Of a stretch of 64,000 nt of DNA, positions 10,601-21,300 are shown in pieces. Position 1 is the first letter of the stretch, and each line of letters starts with the position of its first letter. Source of the stretch: Juglans regia (taxonomy: Eukaryota > Streptophyta > Magnoliopsida > Fagales > Juglandaceae); contig NC_049904.1 of the NCBI RefSeq assembly GCF_001411555.2, forward strand, positions 32,005,370-32,069,369, read 5' to 3'. The notes beneath the pieces are model-generated. The model saw only the letters and a program-made list of their open reading frames with translations, was not told the DNA's origin and made no database searches. Position numbers and translations under genes: made by a program.

Positions 10601-11632
10601 TTTACAAATCAACTCAGATCATCTGAGATCACCTCAACATCCAAATGCAACCTAAGGGACAAGGATAGAGAAGATTGGAGGTTGATAAAGGACAGGAGAG
10701 AGGAGATAAGATCTAAAAGGGTTAGAGAGAAGAACCAGCAGAAGGTGGAGAGAGAGAGAGAGAGCTTCCACATTTTCCTCAAATATTCATACTTTTCTGT
10801 TGTTAAATTTTGCGGTTAAGATTCTAGAAGCTTTTGCTATGCTTCACTATATTTGGTTGGTTCATGTAATGAAAAACATGTACGGCTGACTACTGCAGAT
10901 GCACGTGCATATTAAACGGCATTTGATGAAAGACATGCCTGAAACAGATGATGATGTTTCACAATGGTGCAAAGATTTGTTTGTCGCCAAGGTGCATACT
11001 ATGCTTTCTTTCAGTGTTTTGTTAATGTGGTATCACAATTATGCAAATCTGAAATGTTTATTATGGAGAGACTATTCTCGACGCCGCCTAAATATACAGC
11101 TAATTTACCTCGTTTTGTGTGCAGTACTTTTTATCAGTTTTCTTGTGCTTATCTAGGTGTTTGCTTTTGGCCTACCAGGATGCATTATTGGATAAACATA
11201 TTGCTGAGGACACCTTCAGTGATCAAGAATTGCAGGATACTGGTCGGCCGATAAAGTCTCTTTTGGTGAGATATTTGTTCTAACAAAACAGCTGACGCAT
11301 GACTCCGTCTTAACCTTGGTGGTGGTTGTTTTGCTGTTCTGCTGTTGCAAGGTTTTTTTTTCGGAATAACAGTAATTAACTTATTCATGCTTGAACAGGT
11401 TGTTACCTCTTGGGCGTGTCTGCTTATATTTGGGGCTCTGAAGTTCCTCCAATGGTCTTCACTTCTATACTCGTGGAAGGGCATTGCACTTTTGGCATTC
11501 GGTTTGGCCTTTGTTACTTTCCTTATGCACATCTTGATCCGGTTCTCGCAATCAGAGCGCTCTACCCCTTCCAAGATCGCTCCAGTGAAGTCCAAGAATA
11601 TGAAAGAACATCTGGCAGACAAACAGCACTAA
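4665..11632 (+). CDS. LPAT2: 1-acyl-sn-glycerol-3-phosphate acyltransferase (LPAT2 type)
   Basis: Transfers an acyl group from acyl-CoA to lysophosphatidic acid to make phosphatidic acid, in the endoplasmic reticulum step of glycerolipid synthesis. Coding exons: 4665-4745, 5442-5564, 6057-6096, 6202-6275, 6707-6766, 7460-7537, 7714-7872, 8334-8459, 10899-10991, 11179-11265, 11399-11632. Phases join without a break to 384 aa, close to the 389 aa I recall for Arabidopsis LPAT2. The acyltransferase motif NHRSDIDW (H92 and D97, the HX4D pair) is encoded in exon 4, and the substrate motif FVEGTR (E172-R175) in exon 7. Hydrophobic segments at the N terminus (residues about 3-35) and C terminus (about 310-350) fit an ER membrane protein. 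The start ATG opens the only in-frame N-terminal helix. Intron 8 is 2.4 kb because it carries an antisense LINE and a MITE. The next gene, LST8, is convergent. Confidence 0.95.
6855..6995. repeat. Possible SINE-like fragment in LPAT2 intron 5
   Basis: The stretch reads GGCACCGGGTGT..., a TTTGAGCC..GACCTGG segment, and CTACTTGAGCCAACTCCTAG. This wording resembles dispersed plant SINEs with tRNA-derived promoters (the box-B-like part is usually GGTTCGAACC). The match is from memory and degenerate; no poly-A tail or target duplication was found. Confidence 0.3.
7111..7167 (+). mobile_element. Minimal retro-insertion with 17-bp direct repeats
   Basis: AATTGTTACTCTTGTAC occurs at 7111-7127 and again at 7151-7167. 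The 23 bases between end in CCTATAAAAAA, an A tail. The arrangement is that of a target-site duplication around an extremely 5'-truncated poly-A retroelement. It lies in LPAT2 intron 5. Confidence 0.6.
8512..8571 (-). mobile_element. Minimal retro-insertion with 21-bp direct repeats
   Basis: A perfect 21-base direct repeat (8512-8532 and 8551-8571, core AAAACCACATAACATAATTT) flanks 18 bases, TTTTGATGGGTAATAAAT. Read on the minus strand these are ATTTATTACCCATCAAAA, that is a short body with an A tail. It lies in LPAT2 intron 8, upstream of the longer LINE. Confidence 0.6.
8797..10200 (-). mobile_element. 5'-truncated, decayed L1-type LINE in LPAT2 intron 8
   Basis: On the minus strand, several frames interrupted by stops and shifts read as the 3' half of ORF2. 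Past the reverse transcriptase palm comes [23 protein letters not shown] and LFRTFLWG (about 10195-10040), then [29 protein letters not shown] (about 9740-9700), a zinc-binding zf-RVT segment [33 protein letters not shown] (9371-9200), and a terminal [19 protein letters not shown] (about 9060). No RNase H domain follows, unlike the other LINEs in the window. The 3' end is marked by 13 T on the plus strand at 8797-8809, preceded on the minus strand by AACTTATC. The element is antisense to LPAT2. I could not find its target duplication. Confidence 0.85.
10245..10399. repeat. 16-bp direct repeat around a 123-bp segment
   Basis: TTGTTTATGGCAAAGA occurs at 10245-10260 and at 10384-10399. The 123 bases between show no tail, inverted ends or coding sense. 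This could be a target duplication of an unrecognised insertion or a local duplication. Confidence 0.4.
10421..10652. mobile_element. Tourist-like MITE copy with TAA target duplication
   Basis: The ends are GGCTATGTTTGG and CCAAATGCAACC, inverted copies of one another with few mismatches, flanked by TAA at 10418-10420 and 10653-10655. TAA/TTA duplication is the hallmark of PIF/Harbinger-type elements. The interior is rich in CCCATCTCAA and CACATCTCAA. It lies inside LPAT2 intron 8. Confidence 0.65.
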
Positions 11633-12701
11633 CTCACTGGATGAGCTTATCATACTCGTAGGTGTGTCTTACCTTTTGGTATGTTTCCATTTTAATCCTC
11701 TAAGAAGTGTGTCTTTGTTTTTGTTTTGTTGTGTTTTTTTTTTTTAATTTTTTGTATAACATGGCATGCATGAATATACCAATTCATAATTTCATCATTC
11801 GGCTGGTCAATTATGGTAATTCTGTGGACTCTCTAAGATGATTGTGGCACTCAGTTTTTGACCTGCGACAATGTTTTTTCCTTTCTTTCTTTTTCCTGCT
11901 TGATAAGCCCCATTTAGAACGAAAGGTTCAATAACAAACCAGTATTGCGATATAATATGTATGATAATTGATATTTACAGTCATAGAATGTCCAAGCGCT
12001 GCACTCTTTTTTAAAAAAGTGAGTAAATATGTAATCCATATGAAAAAACTAATTTTTTATGGTGTATTTCATTCTTTTTCAAAAGGAGTGCGCGCCGCTT
12101 ACAGAACACATGATTGTATTTAACATTACTCAATATGATTGTGGAACGCTCTACGTGGATGAAATTCGGATGTTACATGATAATGGACGATACTTTTGTG
12201 ATTGGCTGATTTAATGGACACTTCGTCACGTCAAATGTAATTTAAATAATTCACTGGAGAATTTGAGAGTTTTATAATATCTAAAAGATTAACTGAACAG
12301 GGTGGAAATTGAAAGAAATTGATGATTTGGGGCATCATGGAGGTGGCTCCAAAAAGAAATTTAATCACATAGCATGCTCTACTCATGTATAGGCGTTCAT
12401 GTGATATCAGTCGACAGTCGTTTAATGAAAAAGTCCTCTGAAGAACTGGAAAATGATGAAAAGAAAGAAGGAAAAATAAATGTGCTGCAAACGTGATTAA
12501 GAAGTAAAATTCTGCTATATAATATCCACAATAATAACAGAAGGCTGTCATTTGAAAAAAAAAAAAAAAAAGCATGTGGACATGTTACAGAGTCCCCCAC
12601 CATTCACGAGCAACACTGATATACTCATCAAGGTATACATGTTGATAATGGATGAAATTGCCATTGCTACATGCTCATGCGCACGAGAATGTACAGTGAA
12701 T
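11633..12701. other. Convergent 3' region between LPAT2 and LST8
   Basis: Holds the 3' untranslated regions of both genes. The segment at about 11995-12110 has inverted ends, GCGCTGCACTCTTTTTT on the left and AAAAGGAGTGCGCGCCGC on the right, and an AT-rich core. It looks like a short MITE; a diverged partner may lie at about 52060-52180. No gene is seen. Confidence 0.45.
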
Positions 12702-15700
12702 TTAGGAGGACGAGGGTTCAGCTCCATCGTGTAGGGCACAGCAAACAGTTGCTTTGTGATGTCCCTGATACACCTTGATATCTTCGCCACTTGACATGGA
12801 CCAAAGTCTTGCTGTCGTATCCGAGGAAGCTACATGGATGAAGGATGGAGGTGCCAAAATTAATTTTGATTATAATAAGGATATGGAGTAGGAGGAGCTG
12901 CTTGTTGCTTGATTCTAGAAAATGTATTTAATAGAGTTGTGTCCTAAATTAAATGGTTCGAATGAGAATTTTTTCTTAATCATGCCTGTAAAAATATATT
13001 TTAATAGCCATAGCCTAATACTAAAACCAATCAGCCTTGGAAAACAAAGGGAGTCTACAAGGCAAGAACTCAAAACTAAGAGTTGCTAATACAAGTACCT
13101 GTTATAAGATAGGCACCATCTACGGAGAACACACAGTCCCAGACCCATCTTTGATGTCCTGGTAAGCACATGGGTAGCAAAATCTTATCACCATGTTGGC
13201 TCAAAAGCATCTATTGGGTCAATTTTTGACATGTAAACAAACATAGTAAGTACAACAGAAAGTTGAGATTTCATGAATACCTGTTAGAGTTTTCTCTAAC
13301 GTGAAGCCATCAACATTCCATATCCTGACAGTATGGTCAGAAGATGCAGTTGCCAGATATCTAGAAAATGCAATGCCAGCAGAAATTAGCAAACATCTCA
13401 TACAAGCAAGAACACTAGGTATAAACAAAGGCAATTTGAAAAAGTGGACTCATTTGATGCTAAAAGAATAGAGAAAATGAAGATATGGATACAAGGAGTT
13501 GCCTCTGTGGTTCACAGAACTCGGGTGAAAGTAGGCACTTAAGTATATATCCCTTGTGTGCTTGCAGCTTATGAAGTGGCTCAAAGTTTGTCATAGTCTG
13601 CAATAATATGCATTCCACATGGCATAAGTCAAACATGATATCAGAGTAACAGACAATCAACTCCATCAACTCAACCGTGCTTTCTCATAAACTTTTCAAG
13701 TGCTTCAATGTGCTACCTGGGTCCCTCGCAATAAGCGCCAAACATAACATGTCCCATGATTATTTGCAGCGACGACCAAGCTCCCATCCCACATGACGGT
13801 GAGAGACCGTACAGCAGTATCGACCTCTGGCACCTATACAAACACCACAGTATGGAGATAATTTTAAGCACGCCTCTTCTAAGTCAGAGAGAGAGGATAG
13901 CAAGGGCATGCTAACAGCCTAAGCTTCAAAGAGAGACATTTTTTTTAGGAGATTTTTTTTTTTTTAATGGATTTTTGGTTTCCCTCTTTTACTTGTGCAA
14001 ATAAAATCCCTTTTGATTCAAGGACCATCTTACACATTCAATTGCATGGTACAAGAATATATGTGAAGACCTAAGAATGATTTCAGATGCTTCATCACAA
14101 AATCATGCTACAAATAAAATCATTAAGGTTTTATGACATGACGAGCTGAATCAGTTGTCCTCAATTCCAAGGCCTTAGAGCTTTCCCACAACACAAAATT
14201 AGGTGTCCTGTGCTATCGGGCAATTTTCAGTTAGAGGTCACACAAGTCATATCTTTTCTGTTACTCTCATCAATAATAAAATATTCAATAATAAAATATC
14301 TAACTTATTAAGAAATGAGTTTCCTATGGTAAAGAATAACAGTCTGATATCTGTCACAAACAGAAAAAGTTCCAACAGAAAAAATATGACATACTGAATT
14401 TGCAATCCTTATTCCAGAAAAAAAGTGAGATGCACTGAAAAGAAAACAAGAACGCATACCAATTCGCAGCTGCATGAATTAGCTGTTAAATCCCACACAC
14501 GAATATTCCCGTTTTGGTCTCCTGATATAAGTTCGGTCTGCAAGGTGAAATAAGTACAATTATATTAACAAGTTAGACAAACAACCAACAGCACTACCAT
14601 GAAGCATAGTAAACATAGTTAACTTAGCAAACACCAAATACTCAACCATCTAATTATTTTGCAATCATAGTGTAATAATTTAATGATCCAAGAATTATGT
14701 ATTATTGCAGTAGTCAAAACAAAAGCCATAAACCCTTCCTATGCTCATACTTTCAAACTTTTTTTCGTATATTTATTTTTATTCAGCGTGCACATACTGG
14801 ACAATCACTGGTGAAAGAAACAACTTTTTTTCATAAATCTATATTCAATGTGGACATACCGACAAAAGCACTGGTGAAAGAAATCTGATCTCTTCCTTTT
14901 TGGATAAGTGACAAGTAGGGAAGGACAATTGACTTGTCTACCAAGGTTATTATTGGAAGATGATTTTCTACCATCCCAAACAACCCCATAAAAGAGCAAA
15001 ATGCCAAGGGAACTTGCAAAATAAGGTACTTTAAGATCCCATATCCTTGCCACAAGATAACAAGGAAAGAGAAAAGCTAAGAGATTTAAACGAGTGTATA
15101 TGCACAACTTATTATGAAAATTCATGCTTTTGTTACGTTTCCCTCTCTTCTCAGCAGTATGTAGTATTGAGAAGTTCCACATGACTTAAGAACAAACTCA
15201 TCCTGGGCTTTATAAGGAGTTACCCCACTCCTCTTATTAGGCATTTTATGGGGAGAAATGAGTGTTTTTATATGGTATCAGAGCAGGTTAACCTATGACT
15301 GATGATGGACTCCTGCGACCTACCCACAATGATAGTACCGAAAATACTGGCCCACACGTGAGGGGGCGTATTAAGAAGTCCCACATGACTTAGAAACAAA
15401 CTCATCCTGGACTTTATAAGGAGTTACCCCAATCCTCTTATTAGGCCCTTTATGGGGAGAAATGAGTGTTTCTATATGTAGAATTAACAGCATTCCTATC
15501 TGAAGCAAATTTCAATGGCTGTAACTGAAACTACTATATTTAACCAGTCAACCTGGTTTGGGTGGAGCACAACAGTGTTGACAGCTGCTCGGCTTTCATA
15601 TTCCCTTTGACAACCTGGAGCCCTGCACTTGATCTAAAGAGTAAGTCTAAGTAATATAAAAAAGGGCACACAGAAAAAAATAATAATAATAAACATAGAT

Positions 15701-16563
15701 CAGCAACACGTTTGTTGGGGAAGGTTTACTTTACCTCAAATCCCAAATCTTTACTGTGCCGTCCTCAGAACCTGAATACATCCAATTTCCATCGCATTGA
15801 AACCCCACTGCCATCACATTATTAGTATGTGAATCATAGCTCATCACCTGTCATGAGTCAGAGAAAATAACCCACATCAGCCTATAGAAGAACATATGAA
15901 AGTCTAGAAAACATAGTAATAATAAAAAGAGAGAGATGAAATTGGTTCTTTTTTTCCCCTTGTGATAAATAAAAACTAGACTAGCCATGGGATACACATA
16001 CTGGTTGAGGGCTGCTAGAGTTGACATCAAACAATCGAATGTGAGGATTACCAGCTGCAGCCAGGTACCGTTTGTCTGGGGTTATCTCAAGCCGATTGAC
16101 ATGCTGTGTTCACACACGGTGAATCAGATCCATCACAAAAATTTAGAATCATCAGAAAATCTAATAAAAGACTGAAGGCCGACAAATAGTTTGGATGGAA
16201 ACAAAGAAGATATTCATGTTTATACTTTTTATTCTTTGGAATTATGACCTAAAACGTGAACAGAAATAATGATTCATTCTGAGTATAACGTTTTATATAT
16301 ATTTCATAAAGCCGATCACTTCACTGTGTATGCCATAGATTTGCATAAGAAAAATAATCTCGAAGCTCAAGTAAGTTTATTTAAACAAAATATACGACCA
16401 AATCATTCGCAAAGAGCATTAAAGGAACAAAGAAACCGATGATTTAGGAACAAACCGAATCCGGGTATTGGATGGTACGGTAGCAACGGCCGCTTTTGGC
16501 CTCCCAAAACCGAATTGTGTGATCATAGCTCGCCGTTGCAAGTATCACAGACGGTTGGGTCAT
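12702..16563 (-). CDS. LST8: LST8, WD40 subunit of TOR complex
   Basis: LST8 is a seven-bladed beta-propeller that binds the kinase domain of TOR, in TOR complex 1 in plants together with RAPTOR. Coding exons, 5' to 3' on the minus strand: 16563-16456, 16103-16002, 15847-15735, 15622-15553, 14537-14460, 13833-13717, 13597-13503, 13360-13281, 13158-13099, 12829-12702. They join in phase to 316 aa. Blades are visible from their endings: IRFW, IRLFDV, VKIWDL, IRVWDL, CYVWRL, VRIWNV and ARLWSM. Signature stretches include [20 protein letters not shown] at the N terminus and [17 protein letters not shown] at the C terminus, both diagnostic of the LST8/G-beta-L family. The intron between 13503 and 13360 appears to use a GC donor. 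The intron between 15553 and 14537 carries a TRIM element. An upstream leader exon and leader intron are likely (TTGATTAG acceptor just before the ATG). Confidence 0.95.
13361..13502 (-). other. GC-AG intron of LST8
   Basis: The upstream exon ends CCACAGAG and the intron begins GCAACTCC; the acceptor is TTTTCTAG. With this GC donor the codon AG+A encodes Arg and gives [16 protein letters not shown], the expected family sequence. The nearest GT (CTCCTT|GTATCC) would add 10 bases and break the frame. Confidence 0.75.
15159..15480 (+). mobile_element. TRIM retrotransposon with LTRs, PBS, PPT and 5-bp duplication
   Basis: Two 108-bp direct terminal repeats (15164-15271 and 15368-15475) begin GTATTGAGAAGTTCCACATG and GTATTAAGAAGTCCCACATG and end GAGTGTTTTTAT and GAGTGTTTCTAT. 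One base after the first lies TGGTATCAGAGC (15273-15284), the standard primer-binding site complementary to initiator-methionine tRNA. A purine tract GTGAGGGGG precedes the second repeat. ATGTA at 15159-15163 and 15476-15480 is the target-site duplication. Between the repeats are only about 96 bases with no gag or pol, so it is a terminal-repeat retrotransposon in miniature that depends on enzymes from other elements. The repeats differ at several positions, so it is not brand new. It lies in an LST8 intron, antisense to the gene. Confidence 0.85.
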
Positions 16564-18137
16564 ATCAATCTAATCAATATTAACACACTAATTAACTAAA
16601 CATTAAATTAACCCGAAAAGATCAACAGATAATACGAAGGCATGAAAAAGTAAAAAACAAACTAAAAACCCGGTTTAATACTAGAGAAAGAAAAAAAGGA
16701 AGATGCTTTATGGGAAAGAAGGTAAAATTAACCACTTGATGCAGCCAAACTTGTGGAATTAGGGTTTTGAGGGGTTTTGGCAAGCTGCAGAGAGAAAGAG
16801 AGGCATTCTGGTTAGTGTTTAGATCTCTGGGAAGGACAGAGGGTCCTCCCGTCTTTGTTGCCAATTCTCTTATAAGTTGGGATTTTGGGCTGTTTCAATA
16901 GGAGAAACTGGACAACCTTAATGGGCTGTCTCAGCCCAATAGTGTCTGCGTTTTTTTTTCTCGTTTTTTTCCCCATAGTAATCTTCCGTTTCTTAACAAA
17001 TGATAAAAGTAAAAAAAAAAAAAAACTTCTAGCCCCAAAAACCATATATATAACTAGATCGATTCCACATATCTTATGTAGAAATAATAGGAATTAGTTA
17101 AAAAAAAAGGAATTAATTCTAAACTGTTTTCCTATGTTTAGTGCACAAATATTGGACAAACTTCTAATGATAAAAGAAAAATATTTTAGCTACAAAGGAA
17201 TAATATAAAAGTAAATTTACAAACTGATGTGATTTGATATGGTACATCAAATTATAAATTTACTTTAATTACAAAATAGATCTAACGGATTTCATAAAAC
17301 TACATTATTTTATGGGTTTATTTTATGTAATCTCTTTATATTTATAGCAGTTCTCAAGATAAAAACTATGAAAGGTAAAAGAATAGTTCCAAGTAGGGGG
17401 AAAAAACCCTTTATATAAATCTTTTGGGCTATTGATACTGTTTTTCCTTTTTTCTTTGGGTCTTCTTTCCCGGATTGAAGGTAGTTTCTTTTTAAAAGTG
17501 AATTCTTAGGAGATTGGAAATGGTACAAAATTTCAATTATGTAAGCAAAAAGCTATTGAAAGTGGGAAAAAAAGTTTAAAAAAACTGTTGAAAGTGACAA
17601 GGTACTTACCTCCATAAAGGCGAATAAACTACAAACAAATGAATGAAAATGACCATAATTTTGGACTTTCTCAATTGTCCTTTGTTTGATAATTTGCGGG
17701 AATTACAAGGTTGGTGTTTGGGATATAATCCCGACTAATTTCAATATGCACAAATCTTTAACAAGGAATTTCTGTGGAGCATCTCTCAAGTAATATTAAT
17801 TCAAATGAGAATTCTTCCAATTCGGTGGTCCCCAAGTATGAATAGGAAATCTCAAATCTAGAACGTCCGGTCCCAACTCTCTCAAATTAACAGAGTTAAA
17901 ATGGAGTACTCGTTACTCATTAGGAGTTGGGACGTGGCCAGGTTGGGGTCCTCATGTGGACTGTGTGCAAGCAAGGGTGGTAAGCCAGCGGACTTGCATC
18001 GGATTGCGCGCGTATGGAATATATATAAAATAATATTATACATCACACTTTCATTCTATTTTGATCATACTAAAAAGTATGTGGCATATTTAATTATCAC
18101 CATTAGATATTAGATGATAAAAAAGCATGTAATAAAT
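16564..18137. other. LST8 5' region and upstream DNA
   Basis: The first 300 bases probably hold the LST8 leader (an AG acceptor 6 bases before the ATG, and a less AT-rich block at about 16735-16870 that could be a leader exon). An AT-rich block at 17200-17340 shares the phrase TATAAATTTACTTT and a GATATG..TCAAAT core with the block at about 60700-60890, suggesting two copies of one short MITE. No other gene is seen. Confidence 0.4.
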
Positions 18138-18149
18138 AATCATTTAATA

Positions 18150-18325
18150 ATGATAGATGAGCTGAGATGATTTGAGATGAGCTGAGATGAGTTGAGATGG
18201 ATTGTGAATAGTAATGAGATGAGTTGTGAATAGTAGTGAGATTTATGAGTTAAAGTTGCTGAATAATAGTGAGATGAGTTGAGATGAGCTGAGATGAGTT
18301 GAGATGAGCTGAGATCACTTACGAA
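18150..18325. repeat. GAGATGAGTT/GAGCTGAGAT tandem tract (MITE-derived)
   Basis: About 175 bases made largely of repeats of GAGATGAGTTGAGATGAGCT variants, ending GAATCCAAACGA. The wording matches the ends of the Tourist-like family, so this looks like a copy whose terminal subrepeats have expanded. Flanking sequence repeats TATGATATATAGAAT. Confidence 0.5.
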
Positions 18326-21300
18326 TCCAAACGATATATGATATATAGAATGAAAGTGAAATGATAGTATGATATATAGAATTTTCCATATATATAACAT
18401 CGGATTAACTTTAGCTTCTTAATTCCACATTCATGCGCATGATGACAGATCCATTTTCGGTTTGTTTGAATGTTTGGGGAGTTGATCAAGATTCAACCCC
18501 ATATATATATATACCAAGAAAAATATAATTAAATGAGTTTTGCGAGATCATAATTCTTTTATGAATTGGAAATTAAGAAATAAGAAACTAAGAAAAAGAA
18601 ACCATAACTTAATCGATCATAGTTTATTGGGATTAATTTTTAATTGTTCATATATATATATATAATGATCAGATTATTCCAAATGTATCAATCTCTTATA
18701 TGTACTATTATCATTGTTGTTATTTGCAATATGATCAAGTGATGATTATATCAATATTGGGGAGTCGCAATTCAAATATTTGATTTAATATAGTCTCTAA
18801 TTAATATCAATTGATCTGTTGAACTTAATGGGGTTCTTTGAAAAGTTTGTGGTGTAAAACCCTTGATATCGATCATTAGCAGATATAGCCTACTCATGAA
18901 GTGTCTTGATCAACATGCAGTCGAAATGTCAAATCCAAGTTGGAGCGTGGTATCCTTGGGCTGGTAATTAAGGTAGCAAGCCATGTTTTTTAGCCCTTAA
19001 TTTGGTGTTCACCTGATCTTTTGTCGCCACTGAATCTGACTAGAACGCAAGCATATATGCATGCATCGTTTTCGAGCATTAATGCAGGGATTGGCCCTTC
19101 AATTAGTAGCTAAAGAATGCTGGTCCGACTTCAGCTAGCAAGCTACCTCTCTGATCATTGATTATTGCTCATGTGTATATATGTCATGCTGATCATGAGC
19201 ATGCCCGATAGATCAGGCCCCAATTTGAGGAGATCATAATGAGACCATTACTAATGCATGTATGCATTCTACATGCATGGCAGTACTGCATGTAATATAT
19301 TGCTTTCTTTTAGATATAATAATAATAATAATAATAATCCCTTTCACTTTAAACACGTATATCTTTTTTAAAAACACCAGATTTGCCCAAACTCAAAACA
19401 ATCTTCATTCCCCAAAAAAATACATCTCCAAAAATTCTCATCCAAACATGAACTTATGTTACAAAACATATTGCGGTATTTTTTTTTTTTTAGAATTCTT
19501 AAAAATTGATCAAGAGAATTTTAATTACCAAACATGCCCAATGTCCTAGGTGCTCTTGTTCGATTAATCTTCCCGATTCACATGATCTTCTATGGTCACA
19601 TTGCCTGAGATTATATATATATATGTATGTATGTATGTATTCCGTTATCACTTAATCTGTGTCACGAGATTAATTGCAGGTAGCAATCTTCCCCTAATAT
19701 AGATATTGTAGTGCGTGCGCATTTTAACAAAATGCATATAATGCCATGGCTAGCTACTTCAAGTACTTCCTATATATTGAAGTTTTTGGCGACAAGATCT
19801 ATCAAGAGAACCCTCAAGGGAACAAAAATTAAAATCACCAGCTGCAAGCAGCCAAGTGAAAGCCGACATAGATCAATCTAGGATATATTATAATACCCAA
19901 AGAACAACAAAAAAAACAATATAATTTTGAGGTGATTCTGTATATATGGGGATTTGTCAGCGCATGCAGGGCAGAGATGTTTAATATATATATATATATA
20001 TACACACACACATCTTGCAAGTTACAATGCAAATTAACATGACATACAGTAGTACTCCTGCTGTCTTGGAAACTGGATAAAATTAAGCATGTACATATGG
20101 ATCAGCTAGCATATAGGATATCTCTTATCAACACAACGTACGGCTCCCTTTTAGCAGATGTTAGAAATTGTTCCCTTTTCGGCTTTTCCCATATATATAT
20201 ATATACATTACAGCTTTAACATGTGAATATATATATATATATATAAATCGGCTGTAGTTTTTTCTTTATATAATCCAATATTAATATTGCATTAAATTAA
20301 AAACACGAGTCCGAGATGAGGAATTTTCCTTGAATTTTAAAGCAAAGTATGCGGTCGGGCTTTGAGCTTGGAGAGGGAAAGGGATCAGAGGATGAGACAG
20401 AAAGGGGGGTAATTTGGCTGTTCCAAGATACAACCCTTAGCTTTTGTCGTGCGTAATGGGAACTAAAAAGCACATAAAGGAGATCTTTTTATTTGAGCTT
20501 CGTAATTAGTGTAAACATTTGATAGTATTATTGAAATGCATATGATATAATTGATATCATGGCCCTTTTTATTGTGGGTGTGGGGATAATTGCTGCCTTT
20601 TGTTTTCCTTATGTGAGAAAAGTGAACTGACTCTGGTTGTAAATCATGCAAGATTTATTGAAAGGTGTAAAAATCCAATAGAATTGAATACCACTTAAAG
20701 AAAAAAAAAGTTCCTCGGGAATCAAAGACTATCAGTTATTCCCAGCTTGTACATGCATGAATTAATGATTAGTTGCATGCCAATTAGATTATAAAAAATA
20801 TTGTTTTCGTTGTTTCATTCCTAATATTATTCTATATATTTTTAAACTTATTTGTAAATCATATCATCCACTACTTTATTTAAATAATAAAATTTAATTT
20901 ATAATATTTAAATTTTAAAATTTATTTTTTAAATCAAATTATACAATATATATATAAACATTTTTTTATAATATATTATTCTAAACATTTGAGAATAAAA
21001 TTACTCCTCCAAAAATACTGATCATGACACAATAATATATATTTATGTCATGTTTTGTACGTGCTAATATTTTGCAGCCAAACTGCCAAAAGCTTATATA
21101 ACCACAGTTTGGATTGCTTCAAAGACATACCGGCCTGAGGGCAGGAATCGAAGGTGGAATCACCATGATGTTTATAGATACATACATACATATAAATATA
21201 TATATAGTTTAGAACTGTTGAAAAAATGTAAAAGAATACGTTATTGATGACATACGAGCTAGGGTCGACACTGATGAAACCCTCTACATGAACGATGAAA

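Noticed and set aside
13493..13502. GT donor (CTCCTT|GTATCC) for the LST8 intron
   Set aside because: It adds 10 bases and breaks the frame, destroying the following WD repeat; the GC donor keeps both.
18150..18325. CRISPR-like repeat array
   Set aside because: Units are contiguous and degenerate without unique spacers; this is a plant minisatellite derived from a MITE.
21130..21165. tRNA-like phrase (CCTTCGATTCCTG on the minus strand)
   Set aside because: No acceptor stem or anticodon arm could be assembled around it.
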